From Pegea sp. RAD2-039 (lineage: Eukaryota > Chordata > Thaliacea > Salpida > Salpidae): a DNA stretch of 64,000 nt. Shown here in pieces: positions 50,290 to 61,754 of this stretch. The translations under genes were made by a program, and so were the position numbers. The stretch's first letter is position 1; every line of letters starts with the position of its first letter. Under the pieces are notes generated by a model, which was not told where the DNA came from, did no database searches, and saw only the letters and a list, made by a program, of their open reading frames with translations. The stretch covers positions 496,001-560,000 of the forward strand of contig JAQGEQ010000192.1 in the NCBI GenBank assembly GCA_034620365.1. Direction: 5' to 3'.

Positions 50290-52424
50290 GAATTAGTTCA
50301 ATTCGTTCTAATTATTCTAATCTAATTTATACTTTCTATAATTTTGTCTTTAAAGATAAAAATGTTTCCAAATTAGCTTTTATAAATACTTTACAGAAAC
50401 AACAAAATTAATTTTAATAGAATTTTTAACTTATAATTAACAGTTGTTAAATATTTTCCAATTGAAAATCAATATTAAGCAGGAAAATAAATAAATTTTT
50501 GTGAATTAATGGTGATAATTTATCTTGTTTTGTTTTGAACCTATAAGAGTTGATATTATTAGGTATATTCTTTTATAAACTAAAAATTTTTGAAGTAGTA
50601 TTACTAACACGTTTTATACCCTTTCAAACGTAAATAATTGTATTTAGGAGAATTATTTAACGTAACAATTTAAGGATGAAAGAAATATTTGGTTACGGAT
50701 GTGAGAATTGATAAATTTATAATCTTATAAATTCCTATAAACTTCCTTGCAAGAAAATTTACATAAAACCGTCTTTAGGGATTACAAAGATCTTTGATAA
50801 TTAGCCACTAAGAGAAAAAAAAAGTCACTAACAGTTTTGTTATGTCTCACAGTTTCTAATATTCTGATTTTATATAAAATTAAAAAAGGTAAATAATTAC
50901 TTTTAATATTCCTTTTGTTGTATATGCAATTACTTTTATGCAATCATTAATTCTTACTTTAAAAATTTTGGTGCAAATAAAACATTTAATATGAATTTAA
51001 TTATCTTTCAATTAATTTATACTATTAAGTATTTAGATTTTTAATCAAAAGATTAGATAAAGATATTGATCACAAATTAAATATAATCATAGCAGTAAAA
51101 AGACAACAATGAATTGAAAAACGAAAACGTAATTGGAATTCTTATCAAGCTAAAAAGTATATATTCTCATTGGTCAGAGTTTGAATTAGAGTTAAATAAA
51201 AAAAAATTCTCCATAAGTTTTTTATCAGAGTGTTTCTTAATTTAATTTTAAAGATTAACAAGCTTCAGTGAACACCTGTAGATGATTACATGAGAAAATT
51301 ACATAAATTATCCTGTCAATTACAATTTTAGATTCCATTGAAAACATACCCTACATATTCTATAAAGAAATATTTAAAGAATTCAACAAAAGAATGCTTC
51401 GTGAATTGTGTGATTTGAAAACGATTATCAAATGAACAAATTAACATTAATGAGCTTTTAGTAGATACGTAAAAACCAAAAACTTTAAGTATGTGTTAAT
51501 TTCTATTTTTATATATCTAACTATTTGCATGACTGCTTTTAATGTTTATAACAATTTCTTAAAGACATTCTTCCAAAAATTCTTTTGATCTCTCTCTGTG
51601 TTTTCTCAATAAGCTAAACTCCAAAAACAAGAACTGTACTAAATTATCATACAGTTGATAACTAAAATAACTTTCATAAAGAAAATTATAAAACTATATT
51701 TACACCGCAGTATATGTATACTTCCTCCAAAACGTATTTAATTTAGAATAATTTCTACGATATATAATATTGCAAAAAGTTCAATTATACAGATAATAAT
51801 GTTTTAAATAAAATTATTTAATAAACATGTTTAGATTTACCGAGCTTTATATCAAAGTTATTTGCAATTTTATTGTTTAGTCTCATGTTATTTTAATTTG
51901 ATATCATATACTAGCTGTTTGTAATATTATTTTTACTAATTACAAGAAATTAGTTGAAAAAAATTAAGAAAAACAAAATCATTTTCAATCATATTTATTT
52001 ACTTTTATATCAAAGTTTAAAACTTAAAATTTAGAATTTTTGGAAATATCTTTCACCACCTTTTATCAGTAGCATTAAAAATACTTGTGTGAAGAAAGGT
52101 TGTTTAACTAAAGTAAGCCGCTAAAGTATGGATTTTGAGTGAAAGCTATCAGCTAATTACATTAAGACCCTATCAATTATTTGAATCCACACAGCAATTC
52201 TATAATCCCTAATATTTCTCCATATAGATCTCATTTTAAAACATTTCTCAAGTAAGTCATCGAAGCGATAAAAACTTTTAGAAGAAATGAACATCTAACA
52301 ATTAATTTCTGTCACTAGAGGGAACATTGAAACCTATAAAAGCACTTTAATAGTTGATTAATTATCCAGTTTAATCTAATTGCTCTATCAAATAGAATCT
52401 ATAATACCTTCTAGAAACTACAAA
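50290..52424. other. AT-rich intergenic region
   Basis: No ORF, RNA gene or repeat that I can support lies between the dispersed repeat and the second IL-17-like gene. Confidence 0.5.
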
Positions 52425-52996
52425 ATGTATAAAGTAAGTAGAATGTTTTACAATTACAGAAATTTGAACGTTTTTTATGAATGAGTTTGAAATATAATCG
52501 CACATTTCTTTTTGTAGTTATTATTTGTGATACTGATCGTCTTTTTGTTTTCTCAATCTTCTGCCTCAAGCGTACGAAAGATGGTTAATTACTTAAGAGC
52601 TAATGGTCAAAATGGGTTAGTTGGTTTTTTTTTGTATAAGCAATTTTAAAGATTATCATTTTTTTCAACATAAACTTTTAAATCAGTATAAATCACAACA
52701 AAATCATAAAATACTTATTTGTTTCATTCAGTAATTGGCTTCAAAAACGAGGTTGCAAAATGAAAGAGGTTAGAATGAGTTCGAAAACCTCTAATAAATT
52801 TCCTTGGAGGGTTTTTTCAATAACGTGCACAGATATTCTCCCATTTAGTGCTGTGATGTGCAATCATGAAACAGATCAAGTTTCTTCTACTGTTATTAGA
52901 TACAAGCCCTTGTTCTTATTTTTAGAACTAGAAGGAACCAAAAAAAATTGTGATGCTATAAAACAAATGATTCCTGTATCTTGCTTTCCAGAATAG
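52425..52996 (+). CDS. IL-17-like secreted protein, copy 2 (lacks one disulfide pair)
   Basis: Exons 52425-52433 (MYK), 52518-52615 and 52732-52996 give 123 residues. The signal peptide continues LLFVILIVFLFSQSSASS. The mature part begins NWLQKRGC, then PWRVFSITC, PFSAVMC, a NC and the end IPVSCFPE. The spacing is as in the other three copies, but the second Cys after the LC/MC motif and the last Cys of the C-x-C are both missing, leaving five cysteines. In the IL-17 fold those two positions bond to each other, so the loss looks paired. The protein ends three residues after the remaining terminal Cys. The intact frame and splice sites argue for a functional gene. Confidence 0.8.
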
Positions 52997-54210
52997 ATCT
53001 TTTTTATATTTTTTAGTTATTTCAAATATTTATTAATGTTTTTTCAGCTGTTGATTTTTTGCTTTATATATATTATTTATTTGATTTTGAAATCACCTTT
53101 GTTCAAGTTTTGTTTTTTATACATTATAATAAAAAGAATTCAATTATATACTTTGTTGTTTGTTTATTTTTGAAATATCAAAGTACAACTCGAAAACTGA
53201 AATTAAAACTATCTATTTCTTTTAATTTTATATTGTTAATAAGTTCCAGTATTTTTATCAATGGCTTTCAAGAAGCTATAAGTGATAGGATAGGCAGAAA
53301 ATATAACTAAAATATAGATTTCAAGGTATTACCAAACAAACTTGATGTAGTATTAAGTTAATTATTGAAGTAAAAGAAACAAAGTTTATTATTCAACTGA
53401 TTTTATTTATTTCTTTAAAACTTAAAAGGATATTCAGTAAAAGTAACAGATGTAATAAATTTTGAATTTTTGTAAACCTTTAGTAAAATTATTAAAATTA
53501 GTAAAATCAGGTGAAATAAAAACTGTTTCAAATATAACTAAGTTCAACGAACCATTTCTAGTAACGTCGGCACTTCAAAGAATTTACTTAATTTTTGGTG
53601 TTTAAGTTTGAAAAGCTAATCTCTGATTAACCAATAGAAAAAATAAAAAGCGCAAATACGTAAAAGCTCAAGTAAAAATGATTAACTTTCTACAACTAAC
53701 GTTAACTTAAGCACTTCAGCAAAACTTCTAGATACCTTATAGAACTTGTACCTTAAGGTGTTAACTACAAAGTACTAAAAGGTTTTTGTTTATCTTTAAC
53801 TTAAGATATTTTGAGGAAAGCTTAGTTGTGGTCGTCTTGGTAATTAAGTTTTGTGATATTTGTAAAAAAAGATTTTGGAAACCCTTTTATGAGTTTTATC
53901 CAAATGTTTTGTAAATTTTTTACAACCTCATTAATTAGTTTTACTACAAAAGTAGTTTTATATCTTAAAAGTTATTTTGAGAAAAGAGGTTAAAAAAAGT
54001 TGATTTTTATAATTCTAAATTTCAGTTTTCTACTTTTTTTTGGAAGCATTTTATTGAAAATCCTTTTTTTAATTATTTGATTTAATTTTAATCAACTAAT
54101 CTTATGATGTTTCTACAAAAAATATATTATTTTATTCAATTAAATCTCTAGATGCTGATAAAGATTTGTCGTAAAATCAGTTTGATAAGAATAAACTTTG
54201 TAAAATTCAA
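52997..54210. other. AT-rich intergenic region
   Basis: It contains an 83-codon ORF (53059-53310) of hydrophobic low-complexity sequence right after the copy-2 stop, more likely 3' untranslated sequence than a gene. Nothing else is recognised. Confidence 0.45.
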
Positions 54211-54474
54211 ATGGCAAGGTCTCTTGAAAAAAACTCGTCAAAAGAATGTGTTTGGAAATTTACCAAACAGGGTGTCATGGTTCAGGTGTTGGAAGAAACG
54301 AATATCTTCGATGTCACCAAATTACAAACAAAATTATCCAATAAAATTAAAAAAATATTAAAATATTCATCAGATAAAAAAGCTTGCCGAGAACAGTTGA
54401 ATGTGATTAGAGTAAAGACCTTAAAAATAAAGTCAGATGTAAAAGAATTAAGAAAACAAGACATAATGAAATAA
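54211..54474 (+). CDS. Small basic coiled-coil-like protein, unknown
   Basis: 87 residues starting MARSLEKNSSKECVW, in one exon. The second half is Lys-rich and probably helical (KLQTKLSNKIKKILKYSSDK, then EQLNVIRVKTLKIK). The stop codon is followed at once by AATAAA, a fitting poly(A) signal. No family is recognised. An overlapping ORF in another frame (54152-54361) is its shadow. It converges on a LINE fragment on the other strand whose decayed ORF runs into its 3' end. Confidence 0.45.
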   Translation: MARSLEKNSSKECVWKFTKQGVMVQVLEETNIFDVTKLQTKLSNKIKKILKYSSDKKACREQLNVIRVKTLKIKSDVKELRKQDIMK

Positions 54475-54479
54475 AAATA

Positions 54480-54900
54480 AGTCTTTATAACTGTTTTTTC
54501 TTCTCTCCTTTTTTGCTTGCAGAGTAAAAAGCGCTATTTGGAGCGATCTATTATGATACCCTTTCAATATCATATCACGTTTGCAAGTATTTTGAAAATG
54601 GAGATAGAGGCGGCCGATGCTATGTTTGTCTTGTGATAACTTTCCATGAAGCAAATTGGGATTCTTTTGTTTCTCATCCGACAGAGGTGTCCGAGCCAAC
54701 AAAATCTTTGCTTCCTCACCAGTGGGTCTAACACCTCTATTTTTGAGATTTTTCAGTTTATTTTCGTTTGCCTTCAACAAAGTCCAAGTTTTTCTGGAGT
54801 TCAGTAGCGTACTGCAGACAAAGGCTCGATAAATGGCAGCCGTGGTTCTTATAGATAGTTTTGTTTAATCCCAGGCCATATTAGAAAAAACTCTTATAAG
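54480..54900 (-). mobile_element. LINE 3' coding fragment (family B)
   Basis: On the minus strand, with frameshifts, it reads AAIYRAFVCSTLLNS, then TWTLLKANENKLKNLK, then LLHGKLSQDKHSIGRLYLHF and TCKRDMILKG. This is the C-terminal part after the RT in LINEs whose proteins end with 'SETWTL...K.E.KL' and 'GRP..R..D..K'. It is probably the same family as the fragment at 8763-9240. Confidence 0.8.
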
Positions 54901-55290
54901 TTTGTCATACTTCCTAAACCATTCTAGTAAATTCTCTGTGGTACTCACTTTTGTTAGTTCAGCAAAATATTAACCAACTATGAGCCAAACTATATATGAA
55001 ACACCTTAATTTTTTTCAATCAAAACTTTTTCTTTACACAAACATAATTTTAGAACCTGTGAAGCTAAGTATTCAAGATTCTGTAGAAATACCGAAGATT
55101 CTGCTTACTAAAATATTTATTTTTCTAATTTATACATAATTTGATTCATTGAATCAAACATTTTTTATTATCTTTTTTAGATAAACTTCTCTAACTTGAT
55201 AATCAAGTCATTTTTATAAATTTATCAAAAAATAGAAGTTCCAGACAAAATTGGTTTCATCTTTTATTTAAAAAAGATTTTGATTATTTA
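54901..55290. other. AT-rich spacer
   Basis: Nothing recognised. Confidence 0.4.
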
Positions 55291-55291
55291 T

Positions 55292-55631
55292 TTATTTATT
55301 TATTTATATAAATGCGAAGGAGGGTGCCTAAAGAGAGCACATCTCGCTGACATACATTCTCACGAGTTTTTTATGGTTTTTCTCAGGAGTTTTATATGTC
55401 TCCACCTGGGGTCGAACCCGGTACTTCCAAGCTAGAAGGTAGGTGTAGTAACCGCTTCGCCACTAAGCAGGACAAAGGAATTAGCACGCCCAGCACGCTA
55501 ATTAGAAGTATAATGAAAAAACAGAGTTCACAATGACACACAACCACAACAAAGCGCACACAGCTTCAAACCTCATACCATCTCAAGCCTCACAGAAGCT
55601 GGATTACAAGCGCTCGCCACTGCGCCCTTAA
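55292..55631 (-). mobile_element. SINE with two tRNA-like heads and a LINE-A tail
   Basis: Read on the minus strand, the 5' side (about 55631-55560) has an A-box-like GTGGCGAGCGCT and a B-box-like GGTTTGAAGC. A second head (about 55478-55395) has a near-perfect A box TGGCGAAGCGG and B box GGGTTCGACCCC with tRNA-like spacing. The 3' end carries the same tail as the local LINE family A, then an ATTT/AAAT run. Pol III transcription and mobilisation by the LINE-A machinery are inferred. Confidence 0.75.
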
Positions 55632-56404
55632 TTATTAAACTTATCAAAACTTAATTAATTTTTTGCATAAAATTGAATATATGTAGCAATATCAAAGTTT
55701 CTAATATAGTATTACTAATCATCAACTAAATGATTCAGATATCTTCTTATTTACAATTTACTTTAAAAAGCATTTCAAGCGTTTAGAACTTAATCAATTT
55801 TGTAACTCTTCCTAAGAATCTATAGATCTTTTCAGAAACAGTTTCTTGAGTTTGATATTTACTAAAAATGTTTTTAAATCTTAATTTACACCACATGAGG
55901 TCGCTATTTACCTGCTGTAGTTAAAGAAACCAGTAAAAGTGTTTGAAAGAAAGTCTTTAAAATTTAATCAGTTTTAAAAAAATCTTGAATCATTTCAAAG
56001 TTGATTATTTTGTATTTTTCAGAATCTCTGCTGGAAACATAAAATTTTTAATCAAAGCTTGAAGGATGGAAACCACTAGCTTTGAAGCTCTTTTATAGTT
56101 TTGACTAATATAGTGGATTTATTTTTCATATCTAATCCTTGTGACTTTATTTTGTGCATCAGTGGATATTACCTCTAGTGCATCAAAGGTTTTTCAAGCA
56201 ACAAAAGTTTGATGTCCTTAAACTAAAACCCAATTGACATTTTTGAAAATTAGGATTTTTAAACCTTAAACAAAAATTAAACTTTTGATCTTAAGAATTT
56301 TATTTGACTTCTTTTTGAAAAATGTTTTAAAGTTCTGTTTATTTATACTCTTGTGTTTGTTCTAAAGCCTTAGTCATCGGGATTTTTATGTTTCTAATAT
56401 TTAT
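55632..56404. other. AT-rich spacer
   Basis: No gene or repeat recognised between the SINE and the LINE. Confidence 0.4.
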
Positions 56405-57575
56405 TTATCTAGTTATTACAATAAAAGCGAAGGAGGGTGCCTGAAGAGAGCACCTCTCGCTAATACACATTCTCACAGATATCATCTATTACGTTAGAAA
56501 TACAGAAAAAAAAAGATGTAACACATGGCATTTCGGTAGTCTTTAAAATATATAATAGTGAACAGCTACATGGAATGTTAATAATCTAAAAAAGGGGAAA
56601 AAATCACAGTTTAGAAATGACAATGTTGGCAATATTATAAAGTTTCAACTTCTGTTTGAACAACGCGAGCGACTTCGACATGAAAATGTCTGATGGCAGC
56701 TGGTTCCATGTACTAATTGTGCGGTATGAGAAAAAATTTGCTCTGACCAATGTACCAGGTGATATGGGCTTATTAAGATGTAACGTCTGAGTTGATATAA
56801 TTTGAGGGAAGGATTAATAGAAAAGAAATCATCGAATTTAAGGTCAATTAAATTGTGGATAATTGAAAAAATAAGAATTAAGTCGTATTTAATCCGTCGA
56901 ATTTCCAAAGTATCTAAATTGAAGAAGCTGAGACGATGTTTATAACTATCATATTTAATATTAAGTTTCCTACATACCAATCTCGTAAATGTGGCCTGAA
57001 CAGATTCGATTTTTTTGATATCACTAACTTGATATGGCATCCATGTACTGACATTGTATTCAAGAATTGGACGTACGTACAATTTGAAAAGATTGATAAA
57101 AAAGCATGGGTCCTTAGAATTAAAGGTCTTTATAATAAGGTAGACAAGGTTGATTGAATTTGCAAAGATTTTAGAAACATAAATTTGCCACTTAAAGTCA
57201 AATTGCAATGCCAAGGTCTAGGACCGAAGATATTTGTGGAATAATAAATCCATTGATGGAGTATTGGTTCAAGGAATTTGTATCTGGTTTACGGGAGAAA
57301 GTTCAGGCTTTGTGGGCTAGATTCTAAGCTGTCAGTTCATAGACCATTTTTTTAAAATATGTAGTGCAGTTTGAAGTTTTGAAGGATTACAAGATAATAG
57401 CTTAATATCATCTGCATACACAAACACACTGACATCATCTACTGCTACTAGTCTTCTGATGAGGTCTTCAATGAAAATTAAAAAGAGAAGGGGACTCAGA
57501 ACGGAACTCTGAAGAACACCAATGGTGATTTGACAAGGAGTAGATAAAAATCTTTCTACACGAGTATAATATAAT
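56405..57575 (-). mobile_element. 5'-truncated LINE (family A) with most of the RT domain
   Basis: On the minus strand it starts in the RT palm: ITIGVLQSSVLSPLLFLIF, then VYADDIKLLS with the catalytic YADD intact. After a broken stretch the ORF at 56645-57214 reads LFKLYVRPILEYNVSTWMPY, then IESVQATFTRLVCRKL and LDTLEIRRIKYDLILIF, the usual C-terminal part of CR1/Jockey-like elements. The 3' untranslated region and tail follow to 56405. It has no endonuclease and several frame breaks, so it is dead. It is the longest copy of this family in the window. Confidence 0.9.
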
Positions 57576-57909
57576 CATTTTTTTGGTTAAGTTTTTAATT
57601 GACTAGTTGCTTAGTCTAATAATTAAATAAATACATTAGTAAATATAATTACTAAATAATTAAAATGGTTATCAAATATTTTAAATTCTATTTTTTGAAA
57701 CAACAATTTTTTCAGAAAAAAATACTTTATTATTTTCTTCTAACCATCCATTTATTAAATAACTGATCTAAAAATATTCGGGGTATTTATCTGTAAACCA
57801 TTTTAACTCAAATCAATAAAAAATAAAACAAATTAAAAAAAATCTTTTATTGAGTAATTAGCATTTTTTCATTTATTATATTTATTTTGGTCCGCTTCGT
57901 TCACGAACG

Positions 57910-58135
57910 GTTACATATACGTCAGGGCAGGAGTTATGGAGATTTAGTTGTTGCCTATGCAGCAGGATTCCATTCTCCACGCCAACAAAGTATGCAGCGG
58001 AATAGAAGGACTGATGCAGCTGGCGTCGCAGGAGCTGTCAGAACGACACTGAGTACAGTTACAAGCCTCCAACTCCGGCTTTAACTTTGGAATTTTGCGT
58101 CTCTTAGAAGTGCTGTCATTAACCAGATTGATACG
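57910..58135 (+). repeat. Unidentified GC-richer dispersed repeat, copy 2
   Basis: It is the longer of two copies (see 49990-50180). It carries a 65-codon ORF (57887-58084) with an Arg/Ala-rich product (RRTDAAGVAGAVRTTLSTV), which copy 1 does not keep. Base composition is far from that of the surroundings. I see no terminal repeats, no tRNA boxes and no known protein domain. Confidence 0.7.
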
Positions 58136-58963
58136 TCCTTTCTACCTGGGTTTTTATGGAATACTAGTGGACAGTTATTATAATTAAAACTATTGTGTTG
58201 TTATGAGAAGTTTTGGGGTATTTACTATCAATAAAAGCTTTTGGCAACATAAAAACTATTTTTTTTCAAAATTAATGTCTGTAACCAAGCTTTTGAGGTT
58301 GCAGCAAATGGTTCACACGTTTTAAAAAAGAGTATATGGTTTTTAAAATGACCACACCTCTAAAATTTATCTTTTAATTCGATGAAGTTTTATATTTATT
58401 TTTATATAAAAACTGTTTAATTAATTACTTTCAAAGTAACGTCATTTATCATTTTAAATTTTTCAATTCAAACTTTAGTTAGTAGTTTTATATTTTAAAA
58501 GTTAAATACTTTCATTACAGTTTGATAGTCTCTTGAAAATATTGAATCATAAATTTGATTTCGTTTTCTTGTAAAAGTTTTACTGATCAAATACTTGCAC
58601 AAGTTTCAGTTGGTTTAACATGGTAAGCCTATATGCAAATGATCTCACACATTTGAAATAATTGTAAACGATTTTACTAAGGTTTAGTCTGAGTTTGTTT
58701 TGATAACTTTAAAAGTAAATAATTTGCATTGAAATATTTGCGGTATTATCCAATTTTTTATTTAATCTATCTTTGCAGATAAATTTATCAAAACATTAAC
58801 AAACAGAAAACAATAAAAATGATAAAAAGTAAATCAGTTTATTAAGAAAATCAACAAATTTGTATTACCGAAAAGCTGTGTTGAGAGAAAATAACAAAGT
58901 AAGACAATAAATAGACAGTTTATAAAACAAAAATGTTAAAAGCAGATAACAGATTGAAGATTA
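58136..58963. other. AT-rich intergenic region
   Basis: Nothing recognised. It lies on the 3' side of the minus-strand IL-17-like gene. Confidence 0.4.
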
Positions 58964-59549
58964 TTATTTACCGTCTGATTCTTTACAGTAACAAGCTATT
59001 GGAATACGTTTGTGGAAGACATTTCTACCTTTACATTCTAGCGAAGAAGAAGTTTGAATTGAAGTGTACATAAGAATCGGAACAGATTTTATATTTCTAC
59101 TGAATCTGTTACCATATCTTTTTAAGCAGTATTCACTACTTTCACAAAGAACTGCAGGAAAAGGATTTAAGTTACTACAAGTTACAACATAAAGTTTCCA
59201 GGGCTCTTCATCCAATAGTTGATAGCTATGATCATGAAGGGTTAGTTGGCAGTTGTATTCCTTGAGCCAGCTTCTAAAAGATTTAAACAAATTTTTCATT
59301 AATTTGAAATATGAAAAACTTAAGGCTTTTTACTGTCTCCAGTTATGATATTGCTTAATACTTTATAAAAATTTTACAATACTGACCCGTCATCTCCGAG
59401 CTTTCTTATCGTTTCAACTAGTCTATCAATACCTATAGCGAAAGACTCCGATGTAAGATAAATGAGATAGATGGCGAATATTAGCTGTTCAAAACATTTT
59501 TATTTATTCAATTTTCTTTATTGGAATACATCACACTTACCTTGAGCAT
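58964..59549 (-). CDS. IL-17-like secreted cysteine-rich protein, copy 3
   Basis: Exons 59541-59549 (MLK), 59387-59484 and 58964-59273 give 138 residues. Exon 2 continues the signal peptide LIFAIYLIYLTSESFA and a pro-segment ending LGDDG. The mature domain begins SWLKEYNC. EEPWKLYVVTC, NPFPAVLCESSEYC, SVPILMYTSI, a Cys, and the end RIPIACYC follow the IL-17 order: PW, then a proline-containing strand, C-x(4-6)-C, a middle strand pair starting SVP, a Cys, and a terminal C-x-C. There are seven cysteines, so one may be free or link a dimer. It is the only copy on the minus strand, and is closest to copy 4 in sequence. Confidence 0.82.
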
Positions 59550-61754
59550 ATTGAAGATTTAAAGACAGTATCTTTTACAATTAACAATTTCAGTTTGAAT
59601 ACCGAGCTTAATTGAATGATAAATCCTATCAAGGGAGCTTATATAAAGAAGATTTTGCCCTCTTGTGAGAGAAAAGCAATTTTTCAAAACAGTGGCTTTT
59701 CATAATTGCCTTTCTTCTAAAATATCTGACTTTTTTTCCTATTGTCATATCGCTCAAAATATACATAGTTATACTATTAGGTACTTATATTCAAATTAGA
59801 ATATTTGAAATAAATAAAGAGAATACGTTTAGAGTTAAATCAAACCAAACTCAATATAAACCAATTAAGTTAACATGAAAAAGTTTAAATTTTTTTAATC
59901 TAAATGAATATGTATTGTTATATTTTGGTTGAGATTTAGAATTTCTACTGTGACAAACTATTCACATAGATGTCTTTAACTTTGTGATCTTGAATTTTTT
60001 AAGAAAAAGTTGTTTGTTGTATATTAGTGTGAGTGTTGTTTTCAAGTTAAAACTTAAAATACCTTTAAATCTTTAACTATTTGTTTTGTATAATGCGCGA
60101 TAAACACTATTTTAAATGGAAAGCTACATAAGATTATTTGGTTTGTCGTTGGATGTTTCGAATTTAGTTATCTAAGAAGATAAAATAGTTTTTGCAAGAG
60201 TATTCAAACTTATTGGCAAATGGTGGAACTTTATAAAGCAATACAAAGTGTTTCTTCTACCTTAGATTTTTTCTTCCACCTTAAGGTGCCATAAAACCAT
60301 TTTAATTTACCCACTGATACTTTAATTTGCTTCTAAAGGGTTTTAAGTAGCTTAGCTAAAAATGCATATCATTGTCAGTTCATTATTATTTTACAAACTT
60401 TAAATTATAATCCAGTTTACCTATGCCAAAAAATATACACTGATTAAAACCCTTCAATACTCTTGTCTGAATGATTTAATTTTTTACAAATTCTCTTTTC
60501 CAATTCAAACGTGATTAGCCGGCTTAAATTTTGATTTCATTCTTGGCAACAATCGATAATTACTTAATCCTTAAAACATTAGCTAACAAGTAGGTATTTC
60601 CTTTTCGGTTTCAGCAAAGCAAACCATCCTAAGAATGGCAAAATCCTTCAACAATACCTCATTTTTAATTTAATATCTTTAGCTGAAGTCAATCACTTAA
60701 ATAATTGTAAGTTAATTGTTATGAATAAAGAAAATTTTTGAAAGAATGCTATAATACAAACTTATTTAATCAATTTTTATTTAGATTATTTCCGTTTTGG
60801 CTTAAAACTAAAAAATCAAACATTGAGAAAAAGTATTTATTAGACTACAAGAATTAAAAGTTTTTGTAAAAAATCCCATTTCAACTTTAGAATGTTTTTA
60901 AAAGTAGCCATTTATAATAAGAATTACATTAGCCATAAATTTGTAATTACATGTTAGCGATTTGTTTTTAATTGTTAATAAAAACGATTTTAAAAATACT
61001 TTTGAATTTAAAAGATTTTACAAAGCAACCATTTCTAATAAAAATTATATAGTTAATTTATAGCTTTCAAAAATTTTTCTTCAGTAGTATTAAGTTTCAA
61101 AGTTAACAAATTATTTTCATCAATGTCTTTAATATTTGATTAACAAACAAAGTTTATCATTTGAACAATTTGTTTTTTTAAGATGAAACAATTGTTCTTA
61201 ATTTCTAAACTGTTATCTTCAATACTGTTTAAAGTAACATAAAGTTCTATCAATTTATCAGTGATAAGTTAGATTTTAAAACATTCCAAACTAAATTCTA
61301 TTATTATTGGTTAAAGATGACACTTGTTTTATCTTTATTCTATTTAGGTATTATAAAATTATCTGATAAACAAGTAAGTAACAGTCATATGTTACTACGT
61401 TCGCCGGTATCTGCACCCGGTGCTTATGGTTTATTAATTAACAGCTTTTCTTCTTACTCATTTTGTGAGATTATAGAAAAATCTATTTTAAGTTATTATT
61501 TCCATCATGATATCACTCAATTAATTATTTCAAACTTTTTATACTATCACTAAAAACAAAGATATAAAAGTTAGCAAAATAGAAACATTAAAATACTTTT
61601 TAATTTTCATAATTATGAACTCAAATCATTCAATTGATCTAGATTAATCATTCAATTGAGAAATTATTATCTCTTATCTAATATATATTACTCCAGCTGT
61701 AAAATTTCCTTACATTTTTTTCAATTTTCTATCTCACAACAGAACTTCTTCAAA
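59550..61754. other. AT-rich region between divergent IL-17-like genes 3 and 4
   Basis: It must hold both promoters. A 78-codon ORF (61317-61553) crosses an unusual GC-rich patch ('cgccggtatctgcacccggtgc', 61402-61423) and I do not accept it as a gene. Nothing else is recognised. Confidence 0.45.

Noticed and set aside
53059..53310. 83-codon ORF directly after IL-17-like copy 2
   Set aside because: Phe/Ile/Leu-rich low-complexity product, most likely 3' untranslated sequence of copy 2.
61317..61553. 78-codon plus-strand ORF
   Set aside because: No domain, no signal peptide and no family resemblance to the neighbouring IL-17-like genes. It crosses a short GC-rich patch that looks inserted.
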